A stretch of DNA of 64,000 nt from Crossaster papposus (Eukaryota > Echinodermata > Asteroidea > Velatida > Solasteridae): the NCBI GenBank assembly GCA_037893245.1, contig JBAIAA010000516.1:62001-126000 (forward strand), given 5' to 3'. A program made the position numbers and the translations under genes. Positions 49,290-62,250 of the stretch are shown here, one piece after another. Position 1 is the first letter of the stretch; the number at the start of each line of letters is the position of its first letter. The notes beneath the pieces are model-generated. The model was not told the DNA's origin, ran no database searches, and saw nothing but the letters and a program-made list of their open reading frames with translations.

Positions 49290-52200
49290 GTATTTTATTT
49301 CGATTTTCTGAAAATGTTAACGTTAACACGCGCGTTTCAAATTCGCCATAGGTTTGTGCACACAATCCCCGCCCACAAATAAGGGCATGAAGGAAAGCAT
49401 GCCCCGGGAAGGGGCTGGGTGTTAGGAGATAGAGGGGGGCCTCCAGGAATGGCAAAATTAGCAATTTGACCCGGGGCATGCTTTGTTAGAATTTTATTTC
49501 GATTTTCTGAGAATTTTAACGTTAACACACGCGTTTCAAATTCGCCATAGGTTTGTGCACACAATCCACGCCCACAAATAAGGGCATGAAGGAAAGCATG
49601 CCCCGGGAAGGGGCTGGGTGTTAGGAGATAGAGGGGGGCCTCCAGGAATGGCAAAATTAGCAATTTGACCCGGGGCATGCTTTGTTAGTATTTTATTTCG
49701 ATTTTCTGAACATTTTAACGTTAACACACGCGTTTCAAATTCGCCATAGGTTTGTGCACACAATCCCCGCCCACAAATAAGGGCATGAAGGAAAGCATGC
49801 CCCGGGAAGGGGCTGGGTGTTAGGAGATAGAGGGGGGCCTCCAGGAATGGCAAAATTAGCAATTTGACCCGGGGCATGCTTTGTTAGTATTTTATTTCGA
49901 TTTTCTGAACATTTTAACGTTAACACACGCGTTTCAAATTCGCCATAGGTTTGTGCACACAATCCCCGCCCACAAATAAGGGCATGAAGGAAAGCCTGCC
50001 CCGGGAAGGGGCTGGGTGTTAGGAGATAGAGGGGGGCCTCCAGGAATGGCAAAATTAGCAATTTGATCCGGGGCATGCTTTGTTAGTATTTTATTTCGAT
50101 TTTCTGAAAATGTTAACATTAACACACGCGTTTCAAATTCGCCATAGGTTTGTGCACACAATCCCCGCCCACAAATAAGGGCATGAAGGAAAGCATGCCC
50201 CGGGAAGGGGCTGGGTGTTAGGAGATAGAGGGGGGCCTCCAGGAATGGCAAAATTAGCAATTTGACCCGGGGCATGCTTTGTTAGTATTTTATTTCGATT
50301 TTCTGAACATTTTAACGTTAACACACGCGTTTCAAATTCGCCATAGGTTTGTGCACACAATCCCCGCCCACAAATAAGGGCATGAAGGAAAGCCTGCCCC
50401 GGGAAGGGGCTGGGTGTTAGGAGATAGAGGGAGGCCTCCAGGAATGGCAAAATTAGCAATTTGACCCGGGGCATGCTTTGTTAGTATTTTATTTTGATTT
50501 TCTGAAAATGTTAACGTTAACACACGCGTTTCAAATTCGCCATAGGTTTGTGCACACAATCCCCGCCCACAAATAAGGGCATGAAGGAAAGCATGCCCCG
50601 GGAAGGCGCTGGGTGTTAGGAGATAGAGGGGGGCCTCCAGGAATGGCAAAATTAGCAATTTGACCCGGGGCATGCTTTGTTAGTATTTTATTTCGATTTT
50701 CTGAAAATGTTAACATTAACACACGCGTTTCAAATTCGCCATAGGTTTGTGCACACAATCCCCGCCCACAAATAAGGGCATGAAGGAAAGCATGCCCCGG
50801 GAAGGGGCTGGGTGTTAGGAGATAGAGGGGGGCCTCCAGGAATGGCAAAATTAGCAATTTGACCCGGGGAATGCTTTGTTAGTATTTTATTTCGATTTTC
50901 TGATAATTTTAACGTTAACACACGCGTTTCAAATTCGCCATAGGTTTGTGCACACAATCCCCGCCCACAAATAAGGGCATGAAGGAAAGCATGCCCCGGG
51001 AAGGGGCTGGGTGTTAGGAGATAGAGGGGGGCCTCCAGGAATGGAAAAATTAGCAATTTGACCCGGGGCATGCTTTGTTAGTATTTTATTTCGATTTTCT
51101 GAAAATGTTAACGTTAACACACGCGTTTCAAATTTGCCATAGGTTTGTGCATACAATCCCCGCCCACAAATAAGGGCATGAAGGAAAGCATGCCCCGGGA
51201 AGGGGCTGGGTGTTAGGAGATAGAGGGGGGCCTCCAGGAATGGCAAAATTAGCAATTTGACCCGGGGCATGCTTTGTTAGTATTTTATTTCGATTTTCTG
51301 AAAATTGTAACGTTAACACACGCGTTTCAAATTCGCCATAGGTTTGTGCACACAATCCCCGCCCACAAATAAGGGCATGAAGGAAAGCATGCCCCGGGAA
51401 GGGGCTGGGTGTTAGGAGATAGAGGGGGGCCTCCAGGAATGGCAAAATTAGCAATTTGATCCGGGGCATGCTTTGTTAGTATTTTATTTCGATTTTCTGA
51501 AAACTTTAACGTTAACACACGCGTTTCAAATTCGCCATAGGTTTGTGCACACAATCCCCGCCCACAAATAAGGGCATGAAGGAAAGCATGCCCCGGGAAG
51601 GGGCTGGGTGTTAGGAGATAGAGTGGGGCCTCCAGGAATGGCAAAATTATCAATTTGACCCGGGGCATGCTTTGTTAGTATTTTATTTCGATTTTCTGAA
51701 CATGTTAACGTTAACACACGCGTTTCAAATTCGCCATAGGTTTGTGCACACAATCCCCGCCCACAAATAAGGGCATGAAGGAAAGCATGCCCCGGGAAGG
51801 GGCTGGGTGTTAGGAGATAGAGGGGGCCTCCAGGAATGGCAAAATGAGCAATTTGAGCCGGGGCATGCTTTGTTAGTATTTTATTTCGATTTTCTGAAAA
51901 TGTTAACGTTAACACACGCGTTTCAAATTCGCCATAGGTTTGTGCACACAATCCCCGCCCTCAAATAAGGGCATGAAGGAAAGCATGTCCCGGGAAGGGG
52001 CTGGGTGTTAGGAGATAGAGGGGGGCCTCCAGGAAATTTTCAAAATTTGCAATTTGACCCGGGGCATGCTTTGTTAGTATTTTATTTCGATTTTCTGAAA
52101 ATGTTAACGTTAACACGCGCGTTTCAAATTCGCCATAGGTTTGTGCACACAATCCCCGCCCACAAATAAGGGCATGAAGGAAAGCATGCCCCGGGAAGGG

Positions 52201-52780
52201 GCTGGGTGTTAGGAGATAGAGGGGGGCCTCCAGGAATGGCAAAATTAGCAAGTTGACCCGGGGCATGCTTTGTTAGTATTTTATTTCGATTTTCTGAAAA
52301 TTGTAACGTTAACACACGCGTTTCAAATTCGCCATAGGTTTGTGCACACAATCCCCGCCCACAAATAAGGGCATGAAGGAAAGCATGCCCCGGGAAGGGG
52401 CTGGGTGTTAGGAGATAGAGGGGGGCCTCCAGGAATGGCAAAATTAGCAATTTGACCCGGGGCATGCTTTGTTAGTATTTTATTTCGATTTTCTGAACAT
52501 TTTAACGTTAACACACGCGTTTCAAATTCGCCATAGGTTTGTGCACACAATCCCCGCCCACAAATAAGGGCATGAAGGAAAGCATGCCCCGGGAAGGGGC
52601 TGGGTGTTAGGAGATAAAGGGGGGCCTCCAGGAATGGCAAAATTAGCAATTTGACCCGGGGCATGCTCTGTTAGTATTTTATTTCGATTTTCTGAAATTG
52701 TTAACGTTAACACACGCGTTTCAAATTCGCCATAGGTTTGTGCATACAATCCCCGCCCACAAATAAGGGCATGAAGGAAA
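49290..52780. repeat. Satellite stretch without a clear long duplication
   Basis: About 17 monomers of mixed subfamilies with more private changes than the blocks to the left. Examples are GATCCGG right arms (about 50,064 and 51,458), TAACATTAAC (about 50,115 and 50,712), GGGGAATGC (about 50,866) and a five-G unit (51,822). A complex change near 52,034-52,041 reads GGAAATTTTCAAAA where GGAATGGCAAAA is usual. I saw nothing but satellite here. Confidence 0.8.
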
Positions 52781-52907
52781 GCATGCCCCGGGAAGGGGCT
52801 GGGTGTTAGGAGATAGAGGGGGGCCTCCAGGAATGGCAAAATTAGCAATTTGACCCGGGGCATGCTTTGTTAGTATTTCAATTTGAATTTGAAGGGCATG
52901 AAGGAAA
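52781..52907. repeat. Truncated 127-bp monomer with 13-bp filler at a deletion junction
   Basis: Left arms at 52,781 and 52,908 are only 127 bp apart. After TAGTATTT (52,871-52,878) the sequence goes through 13 bases of non-consensus DNA (52,879-52,891, CAATTTGAATTTG) directly into AAGGGCATG (52,892-52,900). About 85 bp normally present there are missing. These include TTCGATTTTC, the GTTAACGTTAAC palindrome, ACGCGT, TTCGCCATAGG and GTGCAC. CAATTTGA copies a motif about 30 bp upstream, and GAATTTGAA across the right junction is the reverse complement of the monomer's TTCAAATTC. It is the most disrupted unit in the window. Confidence 0.93.
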
Positions 52908-55900
52908 GCATGCCCCGGGAAGGGGCTGGGTGTTAGGAGATAGAGGGGGGGCCTCCAGGAATGGCAAAATTAGCAATTTGACCCGGGGCATGCTTTGTTA
53001 GTATTTTATTTCGATTTTCTGAAAATTTATAACGTTAACACACGCGTTTCAAATTCGCCATAGGTTTGTGCATACAATCCCCGCCCACAAATAAGGGCAT
53101 GAAGGAAAGCATGCCCCGGTAAGGGGCTGGGTGTTAGGAGATAGAGGGGGGCCTCCAGGAATGGCAAAATTAGCAATTTGACACGGGGCATGCTTTGTTA
53201 GTATTTTATTTCGATTTTCTGAAAATGTAACGTTAACACACGCGTTTCAAATTCGCCATAGGTTTGTGCACACAATCCCCGCCCACAAATAAGGGCATGA
53301 AGGAAAGCATGCCCCGGGAAGGGGGCTGGGTGTTAGGAGATAAAGGGGGGCCTCCAGGAATGGCAAAATTAGCAATTTGACCCGGGGCATGCTTTGTTAG
53401 TATTTTATTTCGATTTTCTGAAAACTTTAACGTTAACACACGCGTTTCAAATTCGCCATAGGTTTGTGCACACAATCCACGCCCACAAATAAGGGCATGA
53501 AGGAAAGCATGCCCCGGGAAGGGGCTGGGTGTTAGGAGATAGAGGGGGGCCTCCAGGAATGGCAAAATTAGCAATTTGACCCGGGGCATGCTTTGTTAGT
53601 ATTTTATTTCGATTTTCTGAAAATTTTAACGTTAACACACGCGTTTCAAATTCGCCATAGGTTTGTGCACACAATCCCCGCCCACAAATAAGGGCATGAA
53701 GGAAAGCATGCCCCGGGAAGGGGCTGGGTGTTAGGAGATAGAGGGGGGCCTCCAGGAATGGCAAAATTAGCAATTTGACCCGGGGCATGCTTTGTTAGTA
53801 TTTTATTTCGATTTTCTGAAAATGTTAACGTTAACACACGCGTTTCAAATTCGCCATAGGTTTGTGCACACAATCCCCGCCCACAAATAAGGGCATGAAG
53901 GAAAGCATGCCCCGGGAAGGGGCTGGGTGTTAGGAGATAGAGGGGGCCTCCAGGAATGGCAAAATTAGCAATTTGACCCGGGGCATGCTTTGTTAGTATT
54001 TTATTTCGATTTTCTGAAAAGTTTAACGTTAACACACGCGTTTCAAATTCGCCATAGGTTTGTGCACACAATCCCCGCCCACAAATAAGGGCATGAAGGA
54101 AAGCATGCCCCGGGAAGGGGCTGGGTGTTAAGAGATAGAGGGGGGCCTCCAGGAATAGCAAAATTAGCAATTTGACCCGGTGCATGCTTTGTTAGTATTT
54201 TATTTCGATTTTCTGAACATTTTAACGTTAACACACGCGTTTCAAATTCGCCATAGGTTTGTGCACACAATCCCCGCCCACAAATAAGGGCATGAAGGAA
54301 AGCATGCCCCGGGAAGGGGCTGGGTGTTAGGAGATAGAGGGGGGCCTCCAGGAATGGCATAATTAGCAATTTGACCCGGGGCATGCTTTGTTAGTATTTT
54401 ATTTCGATTTTCTGAAAATGTTAACGTTAACACACGCGTTTCAAATTCGCCATAGGTTTGTGCACACAATCCGCGCCCACAAATAAGGGCATGAAGGAAA
54501 GCATGCCCCGGGAAGGGGCTGGGTGTTAGGAGATAGAGGGGGGCCTCCAGGAATGGCAAAATTAGCCATTTGACCAGGGGCATGCTTTGTTAGTATTTTA
54601 TTTCGATTTTCTGAAAATGTTAACGTTAACACACGCGTTTCAAATTCGCCATAGGTTTGTGCACACAATCCCCGCCCACAAATAAGGGCATGAAGGAAAG
54701 CATGCCCCGGGAAGGGGCTGGGTGTTAGGAGATAGAGGGGGGGCCTCCAGGAATGGCAAAATTAGCAATTTGACCCGGGGCATGCTTTGTTAGTATTTTA
54801 TTTCGATTTTCTGAAAATTTATAACGTTAACACACGCGTTTCAAATTCGCCATAGGTTTGTGCATACAATCCCCGCCCACAAATAAGGGCAAGAAGGAAA
54901 GCATGCCCCGGTAAGGGGCTGGGTGTTAGGAGATAGAGGGGGGCCTCCAGGAATGGCAAAATTAGCAATTTGACACGGGGCATGCTTTGTTAGTAATTTA
55001 TTTCGATTTTCTGAAAATGTAACGTTAACACACGCGTTTCAAATTCGCCATAGGTTTGTGCACACAATCCCCGCCCACAAATAAGGGCATGAAGGAAAGC
55101 ATGCCCCGGGAAGGGGGCTGGGTGTTAGGAGATAGAGGGGGGCCTCCAGGAATGGCAAAATTAGCAATTTGACCCGGGGCATGCTTTGTTAGTATTTTAT
55201 TTCGATTTTCTGAAAACTTTAACGTTAATACACGCGTTTCAAATTCGCCATAGGTTTGTGCACACAATCCACGCCCACAAATAAGGGCATGAAGGAAAGC
55301 ATGCCCCGGGAAGGGGCTGGGTGTTAGGAGATAGAGGGGGGCCTCCAGGAATGGCAAAATTAGCAATTTGACCCGGGGCATGCTTTGTTAGTATTTTATT
55401 TCGATTTTCTGAAAATTTTAACGTTAACACACGCGTTTCAAATTCGCCATAGGTTTGTGCACACAATCCCCGCCCACAAATAAGGGCATGAAGGAAAGCA
55501 TGCCCCGGGAAGGGGCTGGGTGTTAGGAGATAGAGGGGGGCCTCCAGGAATGGCAAAATTAGCAATTTGACCCGGGGCATGCTTTGTTAGTATTTTATTT
55601 CGATTTTCTGAAAATGTTAACGTTAACACACGCGTTTCAAATTCGCCATAGGTTTGTGCACACAATCCCCGCCCACAAATAAGGGCATGAAGGAAAGCAT
55701 GCCCCGGGAAGGGGCTGGGTGTTAGGAGATAGAGGGGGCCTCCATGAATGGCAAAATTAGCAATTTGACCCGGGGCATGCTTTGTTAGTATTTTATTTCG
55801 ATTTTCTGAAAATTTTAACGTTAACACACGCGTTTCAAATTCGCCATAGGTTTGTGCACACAATCCCCGCCCACAAATAAGGGCATGAAGGAAAGCATGC

Positions 55901-55992
55901 CCCGGGAAGGGGCTGGGTGTTAAAAGATAGAGGGGGGCCTCCAGGAATAGCAAAATTAGCAATTTGACCCGGGGCATGCTTTGTTAGTATTT
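52892..55992. repeat. 9-monomer tandem duplication, offset 1,792 bp
   Basis: 52,892-54,200 matches 54,684-55,992. Shared markers include AAAATTTATAACG (53,022 and 54,814), CCCCGGTAAGG (53,114 and 54,906), GACACGGGGC (about 53,180 and 54,972), a longer G run in GGGAAGGGGGCTGG (about 53,320 and 55,112) and five-G units (about 53,942 and 55,734). The left limit coincides with the filler junction at 52,891: base 52,891 (G) faces T in the second copy, while everything from 52,892 on aligns. Confidence 0.88.
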
Positions 55993-58900
55993 TATTTCGA
56001 TTTTCTGAAAATGTTTACGTTAACACACGCGTTTCAAATTCGCCACAGGTTTGTGCACACAATCCCCGCCCACAAATAAGGGCATGAAGGAAAGCATGCC
56101 CCGGGAAGGGGCTGGGTGTTAGGAGACAGAAGGGGGCCTCCAGGAATGGCAAAATTAGCAATTTGACCCGGGGCATTCTTTGTTAATATTTTATTTCGAT
56201 TTTCAGAAAATTGTTACGTTAACACACGCGTTTCAAATTCGCCATAGGTTTGTGCACACAATCCCCGCCCACAAATAAGGGCATGAAGGAAAGCATGCCC
56301 CGGGAAGGGGCTGGGTGTTAGGAGATAGAGGGGGGCCTCCAGGAATGGCAAAATTAGCAATTTGACCCGGGGCATGCTTTGTTAGTATTTTAATTCGATT
56401 TTCTGAAAACTTTAACGTTAACACACGCGTTTCAAATTCGCCATAGGTTTGTGCACACAATCCAAGCCCACAAATAAGGGCATGAAGGAAAGCATGCCCC
56501 GGGAAGGGACTGGGTGTTAGGAGATAGAGGGGGGCCTCCAGGAATGGCAAAATTAGCAATTTGACCCGGGGCTTGCTTTGTTAGTATTTTATTTCGATTT
56601 TCTGAACATTTTAACGTTAACACACGCGTTTCAAATTCGCCATAGGTTTGTGCACACAATCCGCGCCCACAAATAAGGGCATGAAGGAAATTATGCCCCG
56701 GGAAGGGGCTGGGTGTTAGGAGATAGAGGGGGGCCTCCAGGAATGGCAAAATTAGCAATTTGACCCGGGGCATGCTTTGTTAGTATTTTATTTCGATTTT
56801 CTGAAAATTGTAACGTTAACACACGCGTTTCAAATTCGCCATAGGTTTGTGCACACAATCCCCCCGCTCACAAATAAGGGCATGAAGGAAAGCATGCCCC
56901 GGGAAGGGGCTGGGTGTTAGGAGATAGAGGGGGGCCTCCAGGAATGGCAACATTAGCAATTTGACCCGGGGCATGCTTTGTTAGTATTTTATTTCGATTT
57001 TCTGAAAATTTTAACGTTAACACACGCGTTTCAAATTCGCCATAGGTTTGTGCACACAATCCCCGCCCACAAATAAGGGCAAGAAGGAAAGCATGCCCCG
57101 GGAAGGGGCTGGGTGTTAGGAGATAGAGGGGGCCTCCAGGAATAGCAAAATTAGCAATTTGACCCGGGGCATGCTTTGTTAGTATTTTATTTCGATTTTC
57201 TGAAAATGTTTACGATAACACACGCGTTTCAAATTCGCCATAGGTTTGTGCACACAATCCCCGCCCACAAATAAGGGCATAAAGGAAAGCATGCCCCGGG
57301 AAGGGGCTGGGTGTTAGGAGATAGAGGGGGGCCTCCAGGAATGGCAATATTAGCAATTTGACCCGGGGCATGCTTTGTTAGTATTTTATTTCGATTTTCT
57401 GAAACTGTTAACGTTAACACACGCGTTTCAAATTCGCCATAGGTTTGTGCACACAATCCCCGCCCACAAATAAGGGCATGAAGGAAAGCATGCCCCGGGA
57501 AGGGGCTGGGTGTTAGGAGATAGAGGGGGGCCTCCAGGAATGACAAAATTAGCAATTTGACCCGGGGCATGCTTTGTTAGTATTTTATTTCGATTTTCTG
57601 AAAATTTTAACGTTAACACACGCGTTTCAAATTCGCCATAGGTTTGTGCACACAATCCCCGCCCACAAATAAGGGCATGAAGGAAAGCGTGCCCCGGGAA
57701 GGGCCTGGGTGTTAAGAGATAGAGGGGGGCCTCCAGGAATAGAAAAATTAGCAATTTGACCCGGGGCATGCTTTGTTAGTATTTTATTTCGATTTTCTGA
57801 AACTGTTAACGTTAACACACGCGTTTCAAATTCGCCATAGGTTTGTGCATACAATCCCCGCCCACAAATAAGGGCATGAAGGAAAGCATGCCCCGGTAAG
57901 GGGCTGGGTGTTAGGAGATAGAGGGGGGCCTCCAGGAATGGCAAAATTAGCAATTTGACCCGGGGCATGCTTTGTTAGTATTTTATTTCGATTTTCTGAA
58001 AACTTTAACGTTAACACACGCGTTTCAAATTCGCCATAGGTTTGTGCACACAATCCACGCCCACAAATAACGGCATGAAGGAAAGCATGCCCCGGGAAGG
58101 GGCTGGGTGTTAGGAGATAGAGGGGGGCCTCCAGGAATGGCAAAATTAGCAATTTGACCCGGGGCATGCTTTGTTAGTATTTTATTTCGATTTTCTGAAC
58201 ATTTTAACGTTAACACACGCGTTTCAAATTCGCCATAGGTTTGTGCACACAATCCCCGCCCACAAATAAGGGCATGAAGGAAAGCATGCCCCGGGAAGGG
58301 GCTGGGTGTTAGGAGATAGAGGGGGCCTCCAGGAATGGCAAAATTAGCAATTTGACCCGGGGCATGCTTTGTTAGTATTTTATTTCGATTTTCTGAACAT
58401 TTTAACGTTAACACACGCGTTTCAAATTCGCCATAGGTTTGTGCACACAATCCCCGCCCACAAATAAGGGCATGAAGGAAAGCATGCCCCGGGAAGGGGC
58501 TGGGTGTTAGGAGATAGAGGGGGGCCTCCAGGAATGGCAAAATTAGCAATTTGACCCGGGGCATGCTTTGTTAGTATTTTATTTCGATTTTCTGAACATT
58601 TTAACGTTAACACACGCGTTTCAAATTCGCCATAGGTTTGTGCACACAATCCCCGCCCACAAATAAGGGCATGAAGGAAAGCATGCCCCGGGAAGGGGCT
58701 GGGTGTTAGGAGATAGAGGGGGCCTCCAGGAATGGCAAAATTAGCAATTTGACCCGGGGCATGCTTTGTTAGTATTTTATTTCGATTTTCTGAACATTTT
58801 AACGTTAACACACGCGTTTCAAATTCGCCATAGGTTTGTGCACACAATCCCCGCCCACAAATAAGGGCATGAAGGAAAGCATGCCCCGGGAAGGGGCTGG

Positions 58901-60255
58901 GTGTTAGGAGATAGAGGGGGGGCCTCCAGGAATGGCAAAATTAGCAATTTGACCCGGGGCATGCTTTGTTAGTATTTTATTTAGATTTTCTGAAAATTGT
59001 AACGTTAACACACGCGTTTCAAATTCGCCATAGGTTTGTGCACACAATCCCCGCCCACAAATAAGGGCATGAAGGAAAGCATGCCCCGGGAAGGGGCTGG
59101 GTGTTAGGAGATAAAGGGGGGCCTCCAGGAATGGCAAAATTAGCAATTTGACCCGGGGCATGCTTTGTTAGTATTTTATTTCGATTTTCTGAAAATTTTA
59201 ACGTTAACACACGCGTTTCAAATTCGCCATAGGTTTGTGCACACAATCCCCGCCCACAAATAAGGGCATGAAGGAAAGCATGCCCCGGGAAGGGGCTGGG
59301 TGTTAGGAGATAGAGGGGGGCCTCCAGGAATGGCAAAATTAGCAATTTGACCCGGGGCATGCTTTGTTAGTATTTTATTTCGATTTTCTGAAAATGTTAA
59401 CGTTAACACACGCGTTTCAAATTCGCCATAGGTTTGTGCACACAATCCACGCCCACAAATAAGGGCATGAAGGAAAGCATGCCCCGGGAAGGGGCTGGGT
59501 GTTAGGAGATAGAGGGGGGGGGGGGGGGCCTCCAGGAATGGCAAAATTAGCAATTTGACCCGGGTCATGCTTTGTTAGTATTATATTTCGAATTTCTGAA
59601 AATGTTAACGTTAACACACGCGTTTCAAATTCGCCAAAGGTTTGTGCACACAATCCCCGCCCACAAATAAGGGCATGAAGGAAAGCATACCCCGGGAAGG
59701 GGCTGGGTGTTAGGAGATAGAGGGGGGCCTCCAGGAATGGCAAAATTAGCAATTTGACCCGGGGCATGCTTTGTTAGTATTTTATTTCGATTTTCTGAAA
59801 ATGTTAACGTTAACACACGCGTTTCAAATTCGCCATAGGTTTGTGCACACAATCCCCGCCCACAAATAAGGGCATGAAGGAAAGCATGCCCCGGGAAGGG
59901 GCTGGGTGTTAGGAGATAGAGGGGGGCCTCCAGGAATGGCAAAATTAGCAATTTGACCCGGGGCATGCTTTGTTAGTATTTTATTTCGATTTTCTGAACA
60001 TTTTAACGTTAACACACGCGTTTCAAATTCGCCATAGGTTTGTGCACACAATCCCCGCCCACAAATAAGGGCATGAAGGAAAGCATGCCCCGGGAAGGGG
60101 ATGGGTGTTAGGAGATAGAGGGGGGCCTCCAGGAATGGCAAAATTAGCAATTTGACCCGGGGCATGATTTGTTAGTATTTTATTTCGATTTTCTGAAAAT
60201 ATTAACGTTAAAACACGCGTTTCAAATTCGCCATAGGTTTGTGCACCCAATCCCC
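55993..60255. repeat. Divergent satellite stretch with many private variants
   Basis: About 21 monomers with frequent private substitutions and small indels. Examples are GTTTACG (about 55,995), GGAGACAGAAGG (about 56,124), ATCCAAGCCC (about 56,460), AAATTATGCC (about 56,690), AATCCCCCCGCTC (about 56,858), AAACTGTTAACG (about 57,403 and 57,801) and AACGGCATG (about 58,069). Two five-G units at 58,321 and 58,718 are 397 bp apart, which suggests a local dimer duplication. The stretch is all satellite in the usual orientation. Confidence 0.8.
59514..59528 (+). repeat. Longest G tract of the window (15 G)
   Basis: The loop run has fifteen consecutive G between AGATAGA and CCTCC, against six in the standard unit. 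Homopolymer length in this range is also where sequencing error is most likely. Confidence 0.85.
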
Positions 60256-62250
60256 GCCCACAAATAAGGGCATGAAGGAAAGCATGCCCCGGGAAGGGGC
60301 TGGGTGTTAGGAGATAGAGGGGGGCCTCCAGGAATGGCAAAATTAGCAATTTGACCCGGGGCATGCTTTGTTAGTATTTTATTTCGATTTTCTGAAAATG
60401 TTAACGTTAACACACGCGTTTCAAATTCGCCATAGGTTTGTGCACACAATCCCCGCCCACAAATAAGGGCATGAAGGAAAGCATACCCCGGGAAGGGGCT
60501 GGGTGTTAGGAGATAGAGGGGGGCCTCCAGGAATGGCAAAATTAGCAATTTGACCCGGGGCATGCTTTGTTAGTATTTTATTTCGATTTTCTGAAAATTG
60601 TAACGTTAACACACGCGTTTCAAATTCGCCATAGGTTTGTGCACACAATCACCGCCCACACATAAGGGCATGAAGGAAAGCATGCCCCGGGAAGGGGTTG
60701 CGTGTTAGGAGATAGAGGGGGGCCTCCAGGAATGGCAAAATTAGCAATTTGACCCGGGGCATGCTTTGTTAGTATTTTATTTCGATTTTCTGAAAATTTT
60801 AACGTTAACACACGCGTTTCAAATTCGCCATAGGTTTGTGCACACAATCACCGCCCACAAATAAGGGCATGAAGGAAAGCATGCCCCGGGAAGGGGCTGG
60901 GTGTTAGGAGATAGAGGGGGGCCTCCAGGAATGGCAACATTAGCAATTTGACCCGGGGCATGCTTTGTTAGTATTTTATTTCGATTTTCTGAAAATTTTA
61001 ACGTTAACACACGCGTTTCAAATTCGCCATAGGTTTGTGCACACAATCCCCGCCCACAAATAAGGGCATGAAGGAAAGCATGCCCCGGGAAGGGGATGGG
61101 TGTTAGGAGATAGAGGGGGGCCTCCAGGAATGGCAAAATTAGCAATTTGACCCGGGGAAAGCTTTGTTAGTATTTTATTTCGATTTTGTGAAAATGTTAA
61201 CGTTAACACACGCGTTTCAAATTCGCCATAGGTTTGTGCACACAATCCCCGCCCACAAATAAGGGCATGAAGGAAAGAATGCCCCGGGAAGGGGCTGGGT
61301 GTTAGGAGATAGAGGGGGGCCTCCAGGAATGGCAAAATTAGCAATTTGACCCGGGGCATGCTTTGTTAGTATTTTATTTCGATTTTCTGAAAATTGTAAC
61401 GTTAACACACGCGTTTCAAATTCGCCATAGGTTTGTGCACACAATCACCGCCCACAAATAAGGGCATGAAGGAAAGCATGCCCCGGGAAGGGGCTGGGTG
61501 TTAGGAGATAGAGGGGGGCCTCCAGGAATGGCAAAATTAGCAATTTGACCCGGGGCATGCTTTGTTAGTATTTTATTTCGATTTTCTGAAAATGTTAACG
61601 TTAACACACGCGTTTCAAATTCGCCATAGGTTTGTGCACACAATCCCCGCCCACAAATAAGGGCATGAAGGAAAGCATACCCCGGGAAGGGGCTGGGTGT
61701 TAGGAGATAGAGGGGGGCCTCCAGGAATGGCAAAATTAGCAATTTGACCCGGGGCATGCTTTGTTAGTATTTTATTTCGATTTTCTGAAAATTGTAACGT
61801 TAACACACGCGTTTCAAATTCGCCATAGGTTTGTGCACACAATCACCGCCCACACATAAGGGCATGAAGGAAAGCATGCCCCGGGAAGGGGTTGCGTGTT
61901 AGGAGATAGAGGGGGGCCTCCAGGAATGGCAAAATTAGCAATTTGACCCGGGGCATGCTTTGTTAGTATTTTATTTCGATTTTCTGAAAATTTTAACGTT
62001 AACACACGCGTTTCAAATTCGCCATAGGTTTGTGCACACAATCACCGCCCACAAATAAGGGCATGAAGGAAAGCATGCTCCGGGAAGGGGCTGGGTGTTA
62101 GGAGATAGAGGGGGGCCTCCAGGAATGGCAACATTAGCAATTTGACCCGGGGCATGCTTTGTTAGTAATTTATTTCGATTTTCTGAAAATTTTAACGTTA
62201 ACACACGCGTTTCAAATTCGCCATAGGTTTGTGCACACAATCCCCGCCCA
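60256..62250. repeat. 6-monomer duplication, offset 1,194 bp
   Basis: GCATACCCCGGG at about 60,481 and 61,675, CACACATAAGGG at 60,657 and 61,851, GGGGTTGCGTG at about 60,694 and 61,888, and GGCAACATTAGC at about 60,933 and 62,127 recur exactly six monomers apart. The match covers roughly 60,256-61,060 and 61,450-62,250. The second copy has its own changes (CATGCTCCGG at about 62,077, TAGTAATTT at about 62,165). It is the rightmost multi-unit duplication I could trace. Confidence 0.85.
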
